Of a DNA stretch of 64,000 nt, positions 52,007-60,240 are shown in pieces. The position numbers were made by a program, and so were the translations under genes. The DNA is from Paenibacillus caseinilyticus (GTDB lineage: Bacteria; Bacillota; Bacilli; Paenibacillales; NBRC-103111). The first letter of the stretch is position 1; the number at the start of each line of letters is the position of its first letter. The notes under the pieces are model-generated. The model ran no database searches. It was not told where the DNA came from and saw only the letters and a program-made list of their open reading frames with translations. Where the stretch lies: positions 1 to 64,000 of the forward strand of contig NZ_JAQAGY010000030.1 of the NCBI RefSeq assembly GCF_027533645.1, given 5' to 3'.

Positions 52007-53212
52007 GTGTTCCAACTTATACTGCGGGCCGTCCTCTGCCTTCTCCTCCTGCTCGCATTATCCGGCTGCTGGAACCGGCGCGAGCTGAACGATATCGCCA
52101 TTGCGGTGGGCCTCGCGATCGACTGGGACGAGAGCGGCCAGTATCTGGTCACCGCCCAAATCGTCGACCCCGGTGAGGTAGCTCCCCGCAAGGGCGGGGG
52201 CACCGGTACCACAGTATCGACCTACGAAGCGAAGAACAAGTCCGTCGCGGAAGCGCTGCGCAAGATGACCACCGTCCTGCCGAGGAAGATTTACCTGTCC
52301 CACCTGCAGATCCTGGTGCTCGGGGAGACGCTCGCTAAGGATGGCATCGCCGAATCCCTCGAATACCTGTCCCGCAACCACGAGGTGCGCTCGGACTTTT
52401 TCGTTGTGCTATCGAAGAATGCCAAGGCAGGCGAAATCCTGAACTATCTAACCCCCTTGGAGAAAATCCCTTCCCAGAAGCTGCGCAAATCGCTCGAAAC
52501 CTCCGAGAAGATCTGGGCGCCTACCCACACCGTCCAGCTCGACGAGCTCATCACGGACATGGTCGAACCCGGCCACAGCGCCGTGCTGACCGGCGTCATG
52601 ATCGAGGGGGACAAGTCGAAGGGCAAATCCAAAGAAGGGCTGTCCACCATTACCCCCGGATCCCTGCTGCAGTATGCCAATCTGGCGGTGCTCCGCAAGG
52701 ACCGGCTGGCCGGCTGGCTGAACGAACCGGAGAGCAAGGGCTTCAATTATATTAAGGGAAATGTCCAGAATACGGTGGGAACTATCGGCTGCGGGGGCAA
52801 AGGCCACGTGTCCGTCGAGCTGTTCAACAGCGAGTCGAAAGTCAAGGCGGTGGAAGAGAACGGATCTCCCGTCATCGAGGTCCACTTGTTCACGGAGAGC
52901 AATGTGACGGAAGTCCATTGCGATATCGACCTCGGCAAGCAGGAATCCGTACTCCTGCTTGAGCAAGAGGCCGCGAAACGGACGAAAGACATCATGGAGG
53001 CTTCCGTAAAAAAGGCAAAGAAGCTGAAAGCGGATATCTTCGGATTCGGCGAAACCATCCATCAAGCGAACCCGAAGCTGTGGGCCGGACTGAAGGAGGA
53101 TTGGGAAGCCCAGTTCGCGAAGCTTCCGGTCCGCATCGAAGTGGAGGCAAAGATCCGCCGGACCGGCACGACCAACAAGTCGTATCTCGACAAGTTGAAA
53201 GGAGGCTCGTGA
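52007..53212 (+). CDS. Spore germinant receptor C subunit lipoprotein (GerC family)
   Basis: 401 residues. Start GTG 52007, 7 nt behind GGAGGGG; an upstream in-frame ATG at 51968 lacks a site. Lipobox LALSGCWNRREL directs diacylglycerol attachment. The mature part carries family segments (DIAIAVGLAIDWDESGQYLVT, SHLQILVLGETLAKDGI, EVRSDFFVVLSKNAKA). It sits on the spore inner membrane with the A and B subunits. Confidence 0.93.
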   Translation: MFQLILRAVLCLLLLLALSGCWNRRELNDIAIAVGLAIDWDESGQYLVTAQIVDPGEVAPRKGGGTGTTVSTYEAKNKSVAEALRKMTTVLPRKIYLSHLQILVLGETLAKDGIAESLEYLSRNHEVRSDFFVVLSKNAKAGEILNYLTPLEKIPSQKLRKSLETSEKIWAPTHTVQLDELITDMVEPGHSAVLTGVMIEGDKSKGKSKEGLSTITPGSLLQYANLAVLRKDRLAGWLNEPESKGFNYIKGNVQNTVGTIGCGGKGHVSVELFNSESKVKAVEENGSPVIEVHLFTESNVTEVHCDIDLGKQESVLLLEQEAAKRTKDIMEASVKKAKKLKADIFGFGETIHQANPKLWAGLKEDWEAQFAKLPVRIEVEAKIRRTGTTNKSYLDKLKGGS

Positions 53213-53214
53213 TC

Positions 53215-53466
53215 ATGGGCATCAGCGCGGGACTCTTCCTCTTGTCCGCCTTCATTGCATACCGCGAGATCCCCCGTATGCGCCGGGAGCGCCGGCACCG
53301 GGATCTCTTCGCATTCACGGTGCTCCTGCTGGCTGCTACAACCCTCGGCATCCTGCATGCCTCCCGGGTGCCTCTGCCGAACCCGCTGGATTGGATGCTC
53401 GCAATCTATCAGCCCGTGACCCGCGGGCTGAATATCCTGATCGGATGGAAGGAGCTTCAGGGATGA
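53215..53466 (+). CDS. Germinant receptor D-type small subunit
   Basis: 83 residues with two membrane helices (SAGLFLLSAFIAYREI and FAFTVLLLAATTLGI) separated by an Arg-rich loop. It follows gerC by 2 nt (AAAGGAGG upstream) and overlaps the next gene by 4 nt. Small two-helix D subunits (such as GerKD) accompany several Bacillus receptors, which fits its position; sequence identity to them was not tested. Confidence 0.65.
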   Translation: MGISAGLFLLSAFIAYREIPRMRRERRHRDLFAFTVLLLAATTLGILHASRVPLPNPLDWMLAIYQPVTRGLNILIGWKELQG

Positions 53467-54566
53467 ACGAAGAGCGTATCTCCATATCGCAGCTGTCGGC
53501 GCTGATGTGCATGTTCACCATCTCCTCCTCCACCCTGCTCATACCGACCTTCCTGACGACGCAAGCCAAGCAGGATGCCTGGATCGCCGTGACGGCGGGC
53601 ACTCTCGTCTCCTTCCTGTTCATCCCCTTGTACACCAAGCTGGGAAACAGCCATCCGAGGCAGACGCTTGTCGAGTACAGCGAGGCTATCCTGGGCAGAA
53701 TGCCGGGCAAAGCCGTAAGCCTGCTGTTCCTGGGCTACGTGCTCATCTTGACCTCCGGGCTGCTGAGACAGCTCGGCGAGATGATCACCACGCTGACGCT
53801 GTCCCAAACGCCGATCCAGGCCGTGCATGCCGTCATGCTGCTGCTTGTGGTCTTCTCCGTGCGCCGGGGGCTGGAGTCCATTGCGCGGGCTTCCGAGATT
53901 TTTCTCCCCTGGGTCCTGACCTTCATTCTGTTCTTCCTGCTCTTCCTGGCGCCCAAGATTCATTATCACTATCTGCTGCCTGTATACGAACACGGACTTC
54001 CGCCCATAGTCAAAGGAGCGATCACCGTGATCGGCATTCCCTACTTGGATCTCGTCGTGTTCCTTATGATTCTCCCCCACCTCCGCCGGACTGAGAATGC
54101 CGGTAAAGCGTTCCGGTTCTCCCTGGTCACCGGCGGGACGATCGTCCTGCTCTTCACCCTCTTCTCGATCCTCGTCCTGGGGGCCCAAGCGACCGAGAGA
54201 TCGGTGTATCCGCTCTTCCAGATGGCGCAGAAGGTCGATATCGGGAACTTCATCCAACGGATCGAGGTGCTGGTCGGCGGCGTCTGGTTTATCTCCTTAT
54301 TCTTTAAACTCACGGTATGCTTCTACGCCGCGGTGCTCGGTCTCTGCCAGGTATTCGGGCTGAAGAGCTACCGGGAGATTACATTTCCGATCGGTCTGCT
54401 GGTGGGGGTGCTCGCCATGATTATGGCCCCAAGTTCCGTATATTTCTTGAATACCATTAGAGAAATCTGGGCGGTCGGCGTCCTGCCGTACGGTCTCCTC
54501 CTGCCGCTGCTTCTGCTTCTCGTACATACCCTGAAACGGCGTTCGACGCGCAGCCCGCGCCCATAA
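53463..54566 (+). CDS. Spore germinant receptor B subunit, first copy (GerB family)
   Basis: 367 residues, about ten membrane helices, amino-acid permease superfamily. It begins MNEERISISQLSALMCMFTI, a GerB hallmark, with STLLIPTFLTTQAKQDAWIA next. ATGA overlap with the D-type gene. Determines germinant recognition within the receptor. A second, different GerB gene follows. Confidence 0.92.
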   Translation: MNEERISISQLSALMCMFTISSSTLLIPTFLTTQAKQDAWIAVTAGTLVSFLFIPLYTKLGNSHPRQTLVEYSEAILGRMPGKAVSLLFLGYVLILTSGLLRQLGEMITTLTLSQTPIQAVHAVMLLLVVFSVRRGLESIARASEIFLPWVLTFILFFLLFLAPKIHYHYLLPVYEHGLPPIVKGAITVIGIPYLDLVVFLMILPHLRRTENAGKAFRFSLVTGGTIVLLFTLFSILVLGAQATERSVYPLFQMAQKVDIGNFIQRIEVLVGGVWFISLFFKLTVCFYAAVLGLCQVFGLKSYREITFPIGLLVGVLAMIMAPSSVYFLNTIREIWAVGVLPYGLLLPLLLLLVHTLKRRSTRSPRP

Positions 54567-54582
54567 CCGAAGGAGGCCCGTC

Positions 54583-55707
54583 ATGGCAGCAACCTCATAC
54601 ATGAATGGCAAGCAGCTGTTCTGCCTCGTCTACCTCTTCGAGCTCGGCAGCGCCGTCATTGTCGGCCTGGGGATGCAGGCCGAGCGGGACGCCTGGCTGG
54701 CCATACTTATCGGTATGGGCGCAGGCCTCCTGCTTGCAGCCGTGTTCCTGTACCTGTACCGCCAGCACGAAGGCCTCTCCTTCGTCGCGATCCTCGAATA
54801 CCGGCTCGGCAGGACTGCGGGCCGATTGATCGGCGGAGTGTACGTAGCCTACTTCCTGTACATTGCCGCCCGGGTGCTGCGGGACTTCGGGGAAGTACTC
54901 GTCACCACCCTCCTCGACCAGACGCCGCTGTTCTCGGTGAATGCGCTGATGATCGCCGTCGTCTGCTGGTCCCTTACGATGGGAATGGAGGTTATCGGAC
55001 GGGCGGCCGAGATCATTCTGCGTCTGGTGGGCCTCATGGCGCTGGCTACGATCCCCGCCATACTCGCCTCGGGCATCGTAGAACCCCAGCGCTTCCTGCC
55101 CGTGCTGGAGAAAGGGCTCTCTCCCGTCCTGCAGACGGCCTTCCCGCTGACGTTCACCTTCCCCTTCGGCGAGACCGTCGCCTTCACCATGGTGCTGCCG
55201 CATCTCTGCAGCGGCAGGGCCGCGGCCAAGCCGCTCCTGATGGCCATGCTCGGGGCAGGCCTTACGCTGACGGCCGTCGTCTCCCTCGACATAGCCGTCC
55301 TCGGTGCGGGCCGCGCGGCAAGCGAGCAGTTCCCCCTGCTTGCCGTCCTCGGCAAAATCCAAGTCGGCGAAGTCGTCCAGCGCCTCGATCCCGTCGCGCT
55401 CAGCACCCTGATCATCGGAGGCTATTTTAAGATCGCCGTCTTTACTTATGCGGGGGTGCGCGGCTTGTCGGAGCTCACAGGAACCACACAGCCCAAAGCC
55501 AAACTCGCCCAGCTCGCAGCGGTCGGCTTCCTCCTGCTCGCCGCATCCGTCGGCATGAGCTCCAGCTTCTCCGAGCACATTGAAACCGGGCTCAAGAAAG
55601 TGCCTTATCAGATGCACCTTCCCCTGCAGGCCGGCGTCCCGCTGCTTCTTGCCCTGCTCATCAAGGTATTCCCGCGGAGGCGCCTGCCGCGCCGCACCGC
55701 CCCGTAG
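54583..55707 (+). CDS. Spore germinant receptor B subunit, second copy (GerB family)
   Basis: 374 residues, about ten membrane helices. MNGKQLFCLVYLFELGSAVI and AERDAWLAILIGMGAGLLLA are the GerB N-terminal pattern. Only 16 nt from the first copy, with GGAGGCC upstream. The two differ considerably, so this is an old divergence, not a recent tandem duplication. Two B subunits could let one receptor answer two germinants. Confidence 0.9.
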   Translation: MAATSYMNGKQLFCLVYLFELGSAVIVGLGMQAERDAWLAILIGMGAGLLLAAVFLYLYRQHEGLSFVAILEYRLGRTAGRLIGGVYVAYFLYIAARVLRDFGEVLVTTLLDQTPLFSVNALMIAVVCWSLTMGMEVIGRAAEIILRLVGLMALATIPAILASGIVEPQRFLPVLEKGLSPVLQTAFPLTFTFPFGETVAFTMVLPHLCSGRAAAKPLLMAMLGAGLTLTAVVSLDIAVLGAGRAASEQFPLLAVLGKIQVGEVVQRLDPVALSTLIIGGYFKIAVFTYAGVRGLSELTGTTQPKAKLAQLAAVGFLLLAASVGMSSSFSEHIETGLKKVPYQMHLPLQAGVPLLLALLIKVFPRRRLPRRTAP

Positions 55708-55743
55708 TTATCGGGCGGAAGCGCAGGGAGCAGGGACAAGGTC

Positions 55744-55786
55744 TACACGGGAGACTCTCTGCCCTCCCCAGGGCAGCCCCCGTGTA
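55744..55786 (+). terminator. Hairpin behind the ger operon
   Basis: TACACGGG (55744-55751) pairs with CCCGTGTA (55779-55786), and CTGCCCT/AGGGCAG pair inside. No long T run follows. Position just after the last ger gene suggests a terminator. Confidence 0.5.
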
Positions 55787-55872
55787 CGCTTCCGGCAGCG
55801 GCCCCGCCCTTCCCTGTACCCACACGGCCCATACGCGCATATGATGCCTTATGGGAAGGAGAGTGGGGACCC

Positions 55873-56187
55873 TTGAATCCGGGCAACAAAATGAAGCACA
55901 GCCAGCCGCTGCCCTCTGCACGTCAGATCCGCCGCACCTGCAGCCGCGAGCTCTACCGTGCGCGGAAGAAACTCGGCGGGTGGATCCCGCCCGAGCAGGT
56001 CAGCCGGGCCGAGGAGCTGTACTATAAGAAGGTATTGCTGAATCTGCCTTATATCGCCGAGAATGGCAGCAACCGCAAGCTGCTTGCGGACTGGTTCGAT
56101 GAGAATGTCTGCGGGGAAATCGCCGAATTATGGAGCGTGGAATCCGAGGCGCTCGGACGTGCCTTCCGCGAATCGTTCGGAGGCTGA
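55873..56187 (+). CDS. Uncharacterised 104-residue protein
   Basis: Probable start TTG 55873 (AAGGAG about 15 nt upstream) or ATG 55891. The chain is basic, helical and soluble (RTCSRELYRARKKLGG; PEQVSRAEELYYKKVLLNLPYIA; LLADWFDENVCGEIAELW). Not recognised. It has its own terminator and lies between two operons. Confidence 0.6.
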   Translation: MNPGNKMKHSQPLPSARQIRRTCSRELYRARKKLGGWIPPEQVSRAEELYYKKVLLNLPYIAENGSNRKLLADWFDENVCGEIAELWSVESEALGRAFRESFGG

Positions 56188-56205
56188 GTTTCAGACATGG
56201 CCTAA

Positions 56206-56255
56206 GGCTCCTGTCTTCCGGGATAGATCTACTGCCGGATGACAGGAGCTTTTTG
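56206..56255 (+). terminator. Rho-independent terminator
   Basis: GGCTCCTGTC (56206-56215) pairs with GACAGGAGCT (56241-56250) plus an inner CCGG pairing, then TTTTT. It lies 19 nt past the stop of the gene ending at 56187. Confidence 0.85.
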
Positions 56256-56435
56256 GGGTGCGGACGGGTAATCCAGCCGAAGCCAAACAGACGTATGTAG
56301 TTTCAACGAAAAATAGCAAGTGTACTAGTTATTTAGACCCATTTTATAACCTAATTATTTGAATTTATTTCAATTTAATGTTATATTGTGTCTATAAACC
56401 TATCATTTTATGACGCATTATGTCGAAAGTACCCA

Positions 56436-56464
56436 TTGTAGATGAAGCCCCCCACCTGTATAAT
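56436..56464 (+). promoter_or_regulatory. Promoter of the ydaJKLMN operon (sigma-A type)
   Basis: TTGTAG (56436-56441), a 17-nt spacer and a consensus TATAAT (56459-56464), 34 nt upstream of the ydaJ start. The 100 bp before it are strongly A/T-rich and include TTGAATTTATTTCAA, a small inverted repeat. Confidence 0.7.
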
Positions 56465-56497
56465 TCTCTTAGACAGGAATGCATAGGGAGGATGAAC

Positions 56498-57637
56498 GTG
56501 ACGTTTCTCAATAAAGGCTTACTCAGTTTCTCTGTGCTCCTTATCCTACTTATCGGCTGTACGCTCATTCCGTTGAAGCAGAACTCGATATTGATGCCCG
56601 ACGCCAGCTCCCACCGCAAAGCCGATCCGATGCTGCCCGGGGAATCGTTCATCCGGGCGCATATGACGAACAGCGACGGATCGCTGCGCACTTATCTGAA
56701 GCCGAGCGACCGCAGCGAGCCGGATACCGCCTACGGCCACGAAGCTCTGTCGGAGTCCATGGGCCTATGGCTTCTCTACGCCGTGGAGAAAGGCGATCCG
56801 GAGCTGTTCCAGCAGGCAGCCCAGGCGGTCGAGCAGACGTTCATGAAGTCCGATGGCTGGATCCAGTGGAAGGCCGGAGGAACCGCCCCCGTCAACACCA
56901 ATGCACTCGTCGACGACATGCGGATCGCCTATGCGCTGTATCTCGGAGGCAGCAAGTGGGAAGACGCCGAGTACACGAAGATGGCCGATACGATTACGGA
57001 CAATGTGCTCGGCACACAGGTAGTGGATTCGGGCTTCCGTGACTTCTACGATCATAAGCAGCAATGGACCAGCACCGGCCTGACCTTGTCTTACCTGAAC
57101 GCCTTTGCCATCGTCAACCTGTACGAGCAGAGCAAAATGCCGGAAGACCTATATCAAAAAACAAAAAACTTCCTGCTCTCGGTCCCGACAAAGGATGGGT
57201 TCTACCCCTTCTCTTACGATTACGGGAGCGGCCAGTATACGTATCATGATAAGATCAACTTGATCGACCAGCTGCTCATCGAGCAGTCCCAGATCAAGCT
57301 GGGCAATGGAGAATCGGCATTCTGGAGTTTCGTGAAGAATACCTTCCGGGAGCAAGGCTCCCTGTACGGACAGTATGACCGGGTATCCAAAGCGCCCGTC
57401 GTCGCTTACGAGTCCCCTGCCGTCTACGGCTTTGCCATCATGTTCGCTATTGAGAACGGAGAAGCCGATCTCGCCCGTGATCTCTACTACCGCATGATCC
57501 GGTTCCAGACGCTGAAGCCGGAGAGCGAATACTACGGGGGATACATGAACTACCAGCAGGGCGACACGCACATCTTCGACAATCTGGTTCCTTTGCTCGC
57601 AGAAAGGATGCTTTATAATGCGCAGCTTCTCCAATAA
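56498..57637 (+). CDS. ydaJ: Exopolysaccharide-operon glycosidase, GH8-like (YdaJ)
   Basis: 379 residues. Start GTG 56498, six nt behind GGAGG; the ATG at 56492 directly abuts that site. A lipoprotein-like or anchor N-terminus (LLSFSVLLILLIGC) is followed by an alpha/alpha-barrel glycosidase domain. HEALSESMGLWLLYAVEKGD and NTNALVDDMRIAYALYLGG resemble the acid and base segments of GH8 enzymes. It likely trims or releases the polymer made by YdaMN. It overlaps ydaK by 20 nt. Confidence 0.83.
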   Translation: MTFLNKGLLSFSVLLILLIGCTLIPLKQNSILMPDASSHRKADPMLPGESFIRAHMTNSDGSLRTYLKPSDRSEPDTAYGHEALSESMGLWLLYAVEKGDPELFQQAAQAVEQTFMKSDGWIQWKAGGTAPVNTNALVDDMRIAYALYLGGSKWEDAEYTKMADTITDNVLGTQVVDSGFRDFYDHKQQWTSTGLTLSYLNAFAIVNLYEQSKMPEDLYQKTKNFLLSVPTKDGFYPFSYDYGSGQYTYHDKINLIDQLLIEQSQIKLGNGESAFWSFVKNTFREQGSLYGQYDRVSKAPVVAYESPAVYGFAIMFAIENGEADLARDLYYRMIRFQTLKPESEYYGGYMNYQQGDTHIFDNLVPLLAERMLYNAQLLQ

Positions 57638-58472
57638 AACCACCCAGTTCGTGTTCATCCAGACCGCCTTCATTGTGTTCCTGATCGGGCTCTGCCTCTA
57701 CGCCACAGGGTTCCGGACGATCCCTGCCGGTACGGCTGTCTTGTTCGCGGGTTCCCTTGCGATCTCGCTCTCCGGCTTGTTCGGCGGCCTGCTGCTTGGA
57801 CTCGGGATCTCGCTAGCCGCTTTGTTCGTGCTCGGAACGGTCCTGATCTGGGGGACGTTCGTCTCTTCGGTGGAGATCTTGTCCGTCCAGGACACGGTCG
57901 TGTGGATGATCGCCATTGTCGCTTCGTCTCTCATCAGCGGCACCTTGCACCGCTGGGCTTCCACCACGGTGGAAGAGAACCGGGTGATGAATGCGAAGTT
58001 CGAGGAGCTCGTCACCATTGACGAGATGACCGGTTTCGATAACAAGAAGAGATTCCACTTCGAGATGGAAGAGGAATTCAAACGGTCGGTCCGTACCGGA
58101 ACGCCGTTCTCCCTCCTCTTCATCGAGCTGAAGTATTTCGATGAATTCGAGCGCCTCTACGGCGGCAAGGAAGCAGCCCATCTGGTCAAGACCTTGTCTG
58201 ACGTGTTATGGAAGCAGACCCGCATCAGCGACCGCAAGTTCCGGATCGAAGCCGGGCTGTTCGCCGTCATCCTCTTCAATACCGGCGAGGACAATGTGCA
58301 TTATGTCCTGAAGAAGATCGAAGACCTGGTGAGGCACCACAAACTCGCCAATGAGAAAAAAGAGGTTACTATCACGGTGGCGTTCGGTTCTTCGAGCTTC
58401 AGCGGCGACTATACGGATTATACGGAGTTGATACAGCATGCATCCCACGATCTTGAACAATATACACAGTAA
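57618..58472 (+). CDS. ydaK: Degenerate GGDEF c-di-GMP receptor (YdaK)
   Basis: 284 residues. Four membrane segments fill residues about 10-110, then a GGDEF-fold domain (about 130-284). The active-site signature is replaced by EAGLF (211-215), so it cannot make c-di-GMP. The inhibitory-site RxxD is intact as RISD (202-205), at the canonical 5-residue distance. This is the pattern of B. subtilis YdaK, an inactive c-di-GMP binding protein that switches on the ydaJKLMN polysaccharide. It overlaps ydaJ by 20 nt and ydaL by 35 nt, implying tight coupling. Confidence 0.9.
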   Translation: MRSFSNKTTQFVFIQTAFIVFLIGLCLYATGFRTIPAGTAVLFAGSLAISLSGLFGGLLLGLGISLAALFVLGTVLIWGTFVSSVEILSVQDTVVWMIAIVASSLISGTLHRWASTTVEENRVMNAKFEELVTIDEMTGFDNKKRFHFEMEEEFKRSVRTGTPFSLLFIELKYFDEFERLYGGKEAAHLVKTLSDVLWKQTRISDRKFRIEAGLFAVILFNTGEDNVHYVLKKIEDLVRHHKLANEKKEVTITVAFGSSSFSGDYTDYTELIQHASHDLEQYTQ

Positions 58473-60240
58473 GTGGGTCCGCCGGCTGCTGCCCTTCGGC
58501 TGCGCGCTGCTGCTCTTCTTCTACGGAGGACTGCTGCCCCTTGGAACGGCACAGGCCGCGAACGCGTCCTCTGCCGGGACTAGCGACATCCGTGCCCTCG
58601 TCGTGTACTCCAATGAGTGGGGCGCAGTGAAGGAGAATGTGCGGCTGCTCGATCTGTATCTCGGTCAGTTTACCCGAAACATCACGTTCAAATCCGACGA
58701 TACGGTAACCGCCGGAGATTTCCAGGCCGCTACTCATCTCGTGTACTACGGGAAAGTAAAGAAAACCCTGCCTCCCCAAACCGTACAGCTCATTCGCGAA
58801 TTCAGAGGGCCGGCGCTGGCCATCGGCGAGAACATCGGACAGCTCCTTGACCGCTTCTCATTCTTATCCGCCGGGCCGCCGACGATCATCAACCAAATCT
58901 CAAAGATAGACCCAAAAACGGGCAAGCCAGTCTTCGACCTGCTCGATGTGAACTACCCCATTACCCACGTCGAACTGAAGCGGGGGGAAGCCTTGTATCT
59001 CGGATGGAGAGCCGACACGTCGTTCCCTCTGTTCTCGATCTCCGGCGGCGATGCCTATTACGCATCCGACAATCTCTATGCCCCCTTCAGCCTCTGCCTG
59101 GGGGAAGGCTTGGCCGAATTCTTCGGAAAACCGGCCGGCGGAAGCCCGAATGCTTATATCCGGCTCGAAGACGTGCATCCGATGTCCGATCCCGCCCTTC
59201 TGAAGGAGACGGGCGACTACTTGGCCGACCGGGGGATCCCGTTCATGATCGCGGTCATCCCGGTCTATACGAATGCCGAGACTCTGAAGCAGTATCACTT
59301 GTCGGACAGCCCGGAGCTGGTCGAGGTGCTGCAGCATCTGCAGGAGCGCGGCGGCAGTATTGCGCTGCACGGTTATACGCACCAGTACCGGGCCACCGAG
59401 ACGGGAGAAGGCTTCGAATTCTGGGATGTCGTGAACAACACCCCGATCTGGGGTCCGTCGGACGACAATATCCCGGTCAAGCAGCGTCATGAATTCGCCT
59501 CGCAGGAGGACTACAGCCGATATGTGAAGGAACGGGAACAATTCGAAGAATCGTATATCGTGACCCGGATCGAGAGCGGCATACACGAGCTTGCCCAGCT
59601 GGGGTTGTACCCGCTCGCCTTCGAGGCGCCGCACTATACGATGAGCCCCCATGGGTACGAGATTCTCGCCCGCTACTTCAACTATATTCTCGGCCAGGTG
59701 CAGATCAGCGGCGAGGACTGGGAGCACATGGGCGTCACGCCTTATCCGACCTCGCCGTCTTACCTGCACGGGATGACGCTCCTTCCTGAGACGCTCGGCT
59801 ATTACGACAACGAGTCGCTCTCACCGGAGGCCGATCTCGATAAGAAGATCGACCGGATGCTCCTGATCCAAGGAGGCACCCTCGGCATGTTCTACCACCC
59901 ATATCTCAGAGTGGACAAGCTTAAGGTCATGATTTCCCATATCGAGCGCGTCCCCGGTCTGAAGTGGCTCGATCTCAAGCAGATGAACGCAGCCGTGCAG
60001 ACGCAATCCGTCGCCATCGCCACGGACGCCTCCGGCCATGTGACGGTGAAGAACAGTCTCCCGCCCGTGGAAGCGGGTACCGCCGCAGCGGCCGTACAGC
60101 GCATGGAACCCGTACAGCTCGTACTGTGGGGGATCGCCATTCTTGTGACGGCGATGGTTCTGATGTTCGCTATCTATACGTTCAGCATGAGGATGAACCT
60201 GCGAAAACAACTATTCGAGGAGCGGAGCGCCAATGGCTAA
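58438..60240 (+). CDS. ydaL: DUF2334 polysaccharide deacetylase-like protein (YdaL)
   Basis: 600 residues. Signal peptide or anchor at the start (LLPFGCALLLFFYGGLLPLG), a long extracytoplasmic region, a DUF2334/NodB-like domain (YIRLEDVHPMSDPALLKETG, IALHGYTHQY carrying Asp and His ligands) and a C-terminal membrane helix (LWGIAILVTAMVLMFAIYTF). Likely modifies the exopolysaccharide, for instance by deacetylation, at the outer face of the membrane. Overlaps ydaM by 8 nt. Confidence 0.87.
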   Translation: MHPTILNNIHSKWVRRLLPFGCALLLFFYGGLLPLGTAQAANASSAGTSDIRALVVYSNEWGAVKENVRLLDLYLGQFTRNITFKSDDTVTAGDFQAATHLVYYGKVKKTLPPQTVQLIREFRGPALAIGENIGQLLDRFSFLSAGPPTIINQISKIDPKTGKPVFDLLDVNYPITHVELKRGEALYLGWRADTSFPLFSISGGDAYYASDNLYAPFSLCLGEGLAEFFGKPAGGSPNAYIRLEDVHPMSDPALLKETGDYLADRGIPFMIAVIPVYTNAETLKQYHLSDSPELVEVLQHLQERGGSIALHGYTHQYRATETGEGFEFWDVVNNTPIWGPSDDNIPVKQRHEFASQEDYSRYVKEREQFEESYIVTRIESGIHELAQLGLYPLAFEAPHYTMSPHGYEILARYFNYILGQVQISGEDWEHMGVTPYPTSPSYLHGMTLLPETLGYYDNESLSPEADLDKKIDRMLLIQGGTLGMFYHPYLRVDKLKVMISHIERVPGLKWLDLKQMNAAVQTQSVAIATDASGHVTVKNSLPPVEAGTAAAAVQRMEPVQLVLWGIAILVTAMVLMFAIYTFSMRMNLRKQLFEERSANG

